From Davidsoniella eucalypti (lineage: Eukaryota > Ascomycota > Sordariomycetes > Microascales > Ceratocystidaceae): 64,000 nucleotides of DNA. Shown here piece after piece: positions 58,024 to 64,000 of this stretch. Below the pieces are notes generated by a model, which had not been told where the DNA came from, searched no databases, and saw only the letters and a list, made by a program, of their open reading frames with translations. How positions within the stretch are numbered: position 1 is the stretch's first letter; each line of letters opens with the position of its first letter. The stretch is from contig RMBW01000016.1 of NCBI GenBank assembly GCA_004009845.1, positions 124,001-188,000 of the forward strand. The letters run 5' to 3'. A program made the position numbers and the translations under genes.

Positions 58024-60825
58024 TTATTGATGACGGGGCCTCTTGTTTTGAACCTCCTCATTTCTTATGTCGTCCTGGCCGCTTCTCTTGGGATGATTTT
58101 CTAGTTCTAGCGGATATAAACGGGAACGATCAAAGTCGATGATCATATGTCGTTTGTACTGTTCGTGGTATAAAACGTTCGGCTCTCTAATATCACCGTG
58201 GTCAACTCCTAGCTCATGAATTTTCGATTCCATGAAATCAACATTAGTCTCCTCTAGACTGGCCACTGGTCGGCCCGAGTATGACATTAGAAGAATATGT
58301 CTGTTTATTTGAAAATTTATACAGAGATTCTTTTCCAGTGAAATGTAGCCTAAACATACTGGCACAATGGAGCCCTGCAAGCTGTACAGCCGATCATACA
58401 CTTGCATCTCATGCTTGATAATAGGGAGGCATACATCTACAACAGCTTTGCCTACAAATGTATACCCATAAGGGTGTGCAGTGAGTTTGACGATGGACCC
58501 AATGAACCCCTGTGCTGAGGTCACTTGGCAATATGAGCCCAGGTCAGTGTCCAGCTGGCTTTTAATAACCACACACAACTCTGCCATGGTTATAGGGTGG
58601 AAATACACTCCCGCAAAGCTTGACTTGACAGCGGCCTGGTGTAACTCCCAATTTGGACATTGAACATCCAATGGAGTGCCCCTCTGGAGACCCAGGAGGC
58701 ATTCTTGAGTGCAGAATTTATCATGGGGCTTTGGCTTTGTTGCGCTAGGGCCAGTGCTTAACAGAGTAGAAGGCTTACATTTGTCAGTTGGTGCTCTTTT
58801 GACTGCTTTCTTTACAGGTTGGCGAATGATGTTGTCTTTGGTGCGGCTGGTAAGAAGAGATTTGGAAAAGTCCGGCAATGGCGAGTTTTTCAATGATGGT
58901 AATGCTGTCTGGGGAGCATCACGAACATCATCTTCCCCGGTAGGGTACAAGTTGGGCCAAGTAACAAGTTGCAGTTGTCGATTTGCCAACTGATCTTCGT
59001 TTAGTATAGGCTGTCGAAGGCTAAGTAGTGCTAGAGTAGAAACGAGGGCTAAAGGAGTTTGTTTGATGGAATTGCGAATGTCTTCGGTAGGGCTTATCTC
59101 TGGAACTAGAGCCTTGGCATGCTGAAAGGGAATATCGGGGGTGCTTTGGTCATATGAAAAGACACGGTAATGCAATAGTCCCGGGTCTTCCTTGTCAATA
59201 TGCAAAAGAAGTATGACCTGACCAGTTGCTAAATATCCATACAACATGCCCCCAGTTGTCATGTAATGGTATACTTGGCAAATAGCTTGCACAAAGAATC
59301 TTGAAACGACCTTAGAAATGCCAACTTGTGGCTCACCCGAGTCAGCATCCGTCTGCAACTGTGAGGATGTTATCACATCACTAAAAATGGAACTGTCTTG
59401 ATTAGACCTAAGAATCTGGTCCACTTGTTCTGGTGAGGCTTTGTGGGCTGCCTTGAACTCTATGACAAACAGCTTTCTCTCATGTGTCTCGAACCGTCTC
59501 TTGAAACATGTTGTATCTGGAAAAGATGGTCGAGTAGGTGAAATGGATTTTGACGGGCGTTGTTCGCTGCCAGCAGGTGGTGATTGTGCCCTTCGCTTTT
59601 GGGGGTTGAGTTCAGGTAAACGTCCTGAGCGAAAGTCATCAGATAGACTGTTCGGTGGTTCTTGGGCAGTCGGTGAAATTGTAGCAAACTGTATCAGTGG
59701 ATCGCGTGGTGGGTCTGCATCCAAAGCAGAAGCAGGAGCATCTATGCCAAGTTGCCTTGACATATTCTGCAAATATGCCATAAAATCATCTGTAAAGCGG
59801 GGGTTGCTGGTGAAGACAATATTGTCCAGAGCGGCCAGATCGTTTGGGTCGTTTGAGTCGTTTGAGTCGTTTGAGTCGTTTGAGTCGTTTGAGTCGTTTG
59901 AGTCGTTTGAGTCAGTAGCGGCACCAGCCTCATTATTGGAGGCAACACTAGGTTGGGCTTTTAGATAGGCGTTAATGATTTCTGTGACTGGAATTTGGAT
60001 TGTATCTCTGTGGAAGTAAACAACATCCATCTCACATCCTAGTTGGAGGTCTCTCAGCGTAAATTGCCTGCTACCAATATCCAAGATGCTAGAGAATAAA
60101 CCTTCATCCTTGAAGGTCGACTCGAGTAAGGAAAATGAAGATTCATGAATAGCTTCAAAGTCAGTCCAGGGGCGAAGCTCACGGGGATAGAACCTGTGGT
60201 GAACTGAGGTAGGGCTACCGGTTGTGAGCAACTTTGAATTTGCCGGATACAATCGTAGTGTTCGATAGTTCATTGCAAAATTGAAATAAACAAATTTGTG
60301 GAATGTTAAAGGAGCCTGTGCCGCTAATCGTTTTTTTGATTCTTCTTCACGGAGTCGTGATTCTTCTCTTTCGCGTTCCAACTGGCGTTTGGTTTCAGCT
60401 TCACGATTTTGTGATTCTTCGTCGCGACGTCGTGATTCTTTTCTTTCGTGTTCCAACTTGCGTTTGGTTTCAGCTTCACGATTTCGTGATTTTTCGTCGC
60501 GACGTCGTGATTCTTTTCTTTCGTGTTCCAACTTGCGTTTGGTTTCAGCTTCACGATTTCGTGATTTTTCGTCGCGGAGTCGTGATTCTTTTTTGAGGCG
60601 TCGAATTTCTTCGTCGCGGAGTCTTAATTCTTCTCTGAGGCGTTTATTCTCCTCTTGTTGATCATTGTCTGCTGTCGAATATGGAGCTACTAGATCTGCA
60701 TTGGATTTTGCATCCACTGTAGCCTTGGTTGTTGCAGCTTCAACAACCTATCGTTGATAATTGTTAGTTATATATCATTGTATAACTTTGACTTGCCATT
60801 TTACCTTTTGCTTTTCCTCTTCCAT
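58024..60825 (-). CDS. Coiled-coil / nuclease-like / kinase-like fusion protein (914 aa, two exons)
   Basis: A tiny first exon (60825-60805, MEEEKQK) joins 60747-58024 in frame across a 57-bp intron (GTAAAA donor, CTAAC branch, ATAG acceptor). Without it the long frame would have to start at GTG. Residues about 25-145 are a highly charged coiled coil with three 25-residue repeats. About 285-310 is an NDS repeat. Around 435-620 lies LFVIEFKAAHK (E437, K439) followed by QAICQVYHYM, YGYLATGQVI and DPGLLHYRVFSYD, a PD-(D/E)XK-like pattern. The end holds a kinase-like region: IVPVCLG, HGDIREPNVLY (H857, D859, N864) and MIIDFDRSR (DFD in place of DFG). No glycine-rich loop is clear. The order nuclease then kinase recalls fungal CR/Crinkler-type effector proteins described by comparative genomics. 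The gene is intact. Function is unknown; a role in conflict or self-recognition is inference. Confidence 0.7.
59840..59915 (-). repeat. 9-bp minisatellite in the fusion gene
   Basis: About eight head-to-tail units of GAGTCGTTT (plus strand), the first slightly changed, encode Asn-Asp-Ser repeats. All units stay in frame, so length changes would not break the gene. Confidence 0.9.
60345..60600 (-). repeat. 75-bp coding repeats in the coiled coil
   Basis: Three units of 75 bp with shared words such as TTGGTTTCAGCTTCACGATT and CGTGATTCTTTTCTTTCG encode 25-residue blocks (SRNREAETKRKLEHERKES). Two of them are nearly identical, suggesting recent duplication. Confidence 0.85.
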
Positions 60826-61238
60826 GACAAACTGCAATATTCAAATCAAGTGTCGTGTTTAGTTGGTTATAGAAGATGCGAAGCGAGAAATCTCAGGAAA
60901 ATAATTGTGTATTTGGAGCGCGTAAGACTGAATGTTGTGATGTTCTTCTATTATAGTTGACTTGTCAGAAGATTGATGCAAATTGTAGATGTGCCAGCAG
61001 AAAACAAAAACAGCCTTTTAATATAAGTTTGTAGTTAGTTATCTTCCAATCAGCAAATCATAAAATGTTGTGGTTTTATTTAGCTATAGCTACTGCTTAA
61101 GCAATCAGCTTACTTACTTCTTTACTACAGAACACTGCCCACTAAATTGCTTTCATACAGTTAGTTAGTTGTTATAATATATCAACTTCTTAGGCGTTAG
61201 TTAGGCACCAGTCAGGCACCAGTTAGGCACCAGTCAGG
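60826..61238. other. Upstream region of the fusion gene
   Basis: It probably includes the promoter. About 61195-61248 has four short units of GTTAGGCACCA / GTCAGGCACCA. Confidence 0.45.
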
Positions 61239-61498
61239 CACCACTTGCTATTTATTTATTTTTATTTATCATTTTACGTCTTTATGTGGATCACGTGGAT
61301 CCGACCCTAGTGGATCGTTAGACGTCGAGAGACCCTAATGGCCCTCGAAAAACCCTCTTAATGGAGGTCCAGAAAATTACAAAAGAAAGAAACAGAAAGC
61401 AGAAAAGCGGTGGAACAAAGATATTTGATGAGAAGGTCGAAGGGGGTAGGAGCAGCGCTAACCTGGCTAGACTCTTTCCCCCTTTGTCCTCCTACGGG

Positions 61499-62392
61499 TT
61501 AGGGGCATATATCTACAAAGAAGTTTGTCTCCTTGATGAATTTGCAGAAATCAACGACCCCTTGTTGTGTGGATAGAGTGTTGTCTATGGTAATGTGAAA
61601 CGGTCTTCGTGAGAAAACCTTTGACAGACGTTTGCCCTTCCAGCAGAAGAAGAAATGTAGTGGGTCCTTCTTTTTCCCACAAGAACATGAATCTGTAAAG
61701 TTTGCATGGTGTAGGCGAAGGTGGTAGTCCACAAAGTCTCCGTGATGTGATCGGGCGGCCAGCAGGCGGCCCAGTGTCTCCCTTGGGAGAGACAGTTCGA
61801 AGGGGGTCCTGAGGCTTGCAGAAAGTCCCAGGTCCTTGTAAGTTGTCGGGGCGGAGGATGTCCACCAGTCGGTGTACTCCTCCTGAAGCCGACTCCGAGC
61901 AGCTCGTTTGATATGAGCGATGGAGGGAGGCAGGTTTGGAGGTGGGGGTAAAGTAGCGCCTTCCTTGGCCAGAGAATCTGCTATCTCATTGCCAGGTATA
62001 CCAATGTGTCCAGGGACCCATATTGGGGTGACTTGTCCAGCTTTGACATGGCGGCACCGCCGTCTATCCGGCCAAGTTCGGGCCAGAGAGTGAAACTCTA
62101 AGATCTGGGCTTGGCTGGTGTCTGTTGGTGCAGAGCCGGGGAAGAGGCAAGCATATGCTGCTTGATTGTCAAGAATAACATGAATGTTCTTTGCGAGATG
62201 TGTGCATGGGGCTTGAAGGGCCAATTTCAGGCCATTCAGGGCACCCACTATCTCGGCATCAAATACTTCATGATTCTTTCCTAGGGATCCTCGTTGTCTA
62301 TCAACTAGCCAGTTACCTTGATATATGGCAAATCCCCATCCAGTTCGTCCATCTTCCAGTTTTGATCCGTCAGAGTATACCATGATGTCCAT
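61499..62392 (-). pseudogene. LINE RNase H segment (frame separated from RT)
   Basis: The open frame of 297 codons starts in the linker and ends in a cysteine-containing tail (DSCSCGKKKDPLHFFFC), a zinc-knuckle-like end seen in some fungal LINEs. All three acidic RNase H motifs are intact. It has lost its reading-frame link to the RT. Confidence 0.8.
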
Positions 62393-62474
62393 GCTGTTGG
62401 TGAGTTTCCGTAGCTTAGATTGATCAAAGTTCTCTTTGGTCTGGGTAGGAGGGGGGGACTCTTGGGTGGAGGCA

Positions 62475-63134
62475 TTAGTAGGGGTCTGGGGGGAGGGCTC
62501 TTATGGTCTCCAGTGTACGTCCCAGCCGTGTCATAGAGCTAGCGGAGGACCGGGTTACCAGAGGGTGATTGTGGTCCAGGCTAGTCCATCTTGCAGCCAG
62601 GAGTCTTCGTTTGTTCTCCAGGAGGAGAAGTGCAGGGGCGATTGCCGCTTCACGGTGGAGGGCGGAGGCGGGTGTAGTTTTCCAGACGGGTAGGATTGCT
62701 CTCAGAGCCACCCGGAGTACACGTTCCAGCTTGTCAGCGAGGTGTAGAGCTCCTGTTTTTACCTGTTTTCCTTTACCGTTTATAGTAAGGAGTCCAGGCC
62801 AGTAGGCTTCTGCACCGTAGAACAGAGTGGGGATCACACAGGCTATGACAGCGAGTCGAGCCATGGCAGGGGGGATGCCACTCTGGGTATGTGAGAGGGA
62901 CCTGAGGAAGTTGGCAGCTTTGCGTCCCTTCGAGGCCCAGGTCTCCACATGTTTAGTGAATGTTAGTTTAGAGTCTAGCCAGAACCCAAGCCATCTCATA
63001 TCTTTTTTGGGGTGGATGTCCACTCCTCCAATCTCTATGGGTGGGTGAGGCTTTGACCAGGCTCTTGTGAAGTGGATAACTTCGGTTTTGTGTGGGGCAA
63101 ACTCAACTCCGTTTTCTTTTGCCCATGTATGCAT
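62475..63134 (-). pseudogene. C-terminal part of LINE reverse transcriptase
   Basis: The frame starts inside the RT, just after the palm motifs, because the insertion is 5'-truncated; the YADD box is not present. It ends at a premature TAA relative to the RNase H frame. Confidence 0.8.
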
Positions 63135-63150
63135 TCTACACCACTTGCTA

Positions 63151-63374
63151 AAAGCTTAGGGAGACACACTCGATAGGGGTTGGGAATCTTGTCTCTTGTT
63201 GCTGCGTTTCTACACCCCGACTCGATTACATCATATTTTTATGGACGGTAAAAGAATCGTTCGAAAAGACCTGCAATTTTTGCCAGAAAAAAAGTGTCTA
63301 TATTCTTGCGGAAGTTTCAATTATTTCACTATAACCGGGTCATATCTCAAATATGGATTCCAACAGGTCCCCCA
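63151..63374. other. Short gap without a feature
   Basis: Nothing is recognised. A 72-codon frame at 63196-63414 has no motif. Confidence 0.3.
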
Positions 63375-63421
63375 GGCTGATTTGATTATATTTAACGTCT
63401 ACCTAAATCACTAAGATCATA
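63375..63421 (-). repeat. Family 2 tail, short copy
   Basis: TTTGATTATATTTAACGTCT, then ACCTAAATCACTAAGATCAT, is the reverse complement of the family 2 3' end. It is 5'-truncated after about 47 nt. Confidence 0.6.
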
Positions 63422-63635
63422 ACAAGACATAGACGGCCCTATCTTCATCTCGGTGTCCTGGCAATGGGGATGGCGTCGGCTCTGTCTCGGGCATTCAGAC
63501 CCATCCCTCACACTTCACACCTAGTTGTGTATGGCCTGGGGTCTTATAGCACATAGAATCTTCTCCCGGGATGCTCCTCCGTATCTAAAGAATTCCGGCC
63601 TTGACTTTACTTGGCTGTATTTGATCCCCGAAGAA

Positions 63636-63826
63636 TTTGGTTTGATTTGGTTATATTTAACGTCTACCTAAATCACTAAGATCATACGACGCCGGATTGG
63701 TTACCGGACAGATATTTAAGGTCCTCCACTCGAAAAACTCAATAGCTTTGTATATGTGGGACGACACCGCCGTCCCCTAGCCCCGAAGAACTAGTGGTCC
63801 ATACCTCCACTAGGAGCAACAAAAAA
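63636..63826 (-). repeat. Family 2 retroelement 3' end, longest minus-strand copy
   Basis: It matches 1550-1750 along its whole length in reverse orientation, including the TAGTGGAGGTATGGACCACT and TGTCCGGTAA stretches, with a TTTGGTTTGATT tail. Confidence 0.65.
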
Positions 63827-63902
63827 TAAATGCAAAAGAAATTGTGCCCCCACACAGGCTTAACAGCCAAGAAAAACCAGCTCTGATCAAGAAAAAGAAT
63901 AT

Positions 63903-64000
63903 GTCCCCATGGCGTAGTGGTTATACGCCTGGCTAACCTCGCATGAACTACTGAAGTCCACCCTATACTTATGGTAGTGCGCCTAAGGGTTTAGGCAGCC
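63903..64000 (+). tRNA. Possible intron-containing tRNA, cut by the window end
   Basis: GTCCCCA could be a 5' acceptor strand. It is followed by TG, a perfect D stem GCGT/ACGC around AGTGGTTAT (an A-box) and then CTGGCTAAC, where AAC could be an anticodon (Val-like). No B-box occurs before the window ends, so either an intron delays it or this is a relic. Confidence 0.3.

Larger units (their letters stand above)
61250..63138 (-). mobile_element. 5'-truncated Tad1-like LINE with 11-12 bp target duplication
   Basis: The minus strand reads in order: end of a reverse transcriptase (WAKENGVEFAPHKTEVIHFT, then GFWLDSKLTFTKHV), a thumb-like part, and an RNase H domain with YSDGSKLEDG, AEIVGALNGL, DNQAAY and WVPGHIGIPGNEIADSLAKE. 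These are catalytic Asp/Glu/Asp positions of RNase HI. The RT frame (63134-62475) and RNase H frame (62392-61499) are separated by a frame shift near 62475, so the copy is dead. The element ends in a TAAA-rich tail at 61250-61270. The word CACCACTTGCTA flanks it at 61239-61250 and 63139-63150. Combined RT plus RNase H fits the Tad1/I group. Confidence 0.85.

Noticed and set aside
1..64000. CRISPR arrays, bacterial operons, rRNA genes and secondary-metabolite clusters
   Set aside because: No spaced direct-repeat array, no rRNA-like sequence and no PKS/NRPS/terpene motifs were seen; the spliced genes are fungal.

Overview
The window looks like nuclear DNA of a filamentous ascomycete, probably a sordariomycete; that rank is inference and nothing here fixes a genus. 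The reasons are short introns (about 57-175 bp) with GT..AG ends and CTAAC/CTAAT branch sites, a fused CPSase-ATCase pyrimidine gene, an R3H-associated-domain protein, a Yvc1-type TRP channel, Tad1-like LINE debris, and relics of NACHT and ankyrin proteins.

Layout. From 0 to about 20 kb the DNA is AT-rich accessory sequence: a 0.8 kb inverted repeat carrying a GC-rich zinc-finger ORF, solo LTRs with 5-bp target duplications, a LINE-derived insertion inside one LTR, a segmental duplication, several decayed genes, one intact spliced gene for a nuclease-fold-like protein (16.8-17.7 kb), and a NACHT-type NLR pseudogene (19.2-19.6 kb). The 20.8-54.7 kb part carries the conserved genes: an R3H protein, the Yvc1 channel, an unrecognised one-TM protein, tRNA-Cys(GCA), the 2219-residue CPSase-ATCase (URA2/pyrABCN), a serine/proline-rich protein, a secreted aspartic peptidase, and a divergent aspartate aminotransferase with five exons. 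From 54.7 to 64 kb the sequence is accessory again: a large spliced gene with coiled coil, PD-(D/E)XK-like and kinase-like regions, a 5'-truncated Tad1-like LINE with an 11-12 bp target duplication, copies of a second retroelement tail, and a tRNA-like end.

How the genes fit together. The housekeeping genes form no operon. CPSase-ATCase makes carbamoyl aspartate, and the aminotransferase interconverts oxaloacetate and aspartate, so both touch the aspartate pool; their proximity is probably coincidence. The more notable theme is in the flanks: an intact nuclease/kinase fusion, a decayed kinase homologue next to an ankyrin remnant, a NACHT remnant and a second nuclease-like gene. These resemble fungal self/non-self recognition and effector repertoires embedded in retroelements. 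The retroelement insertions are unusually readable, with target duplications visible even around a 24-nt insert.

All exon boundaries were inferred by eye from reading frames and splice consensus, not from transcripts.
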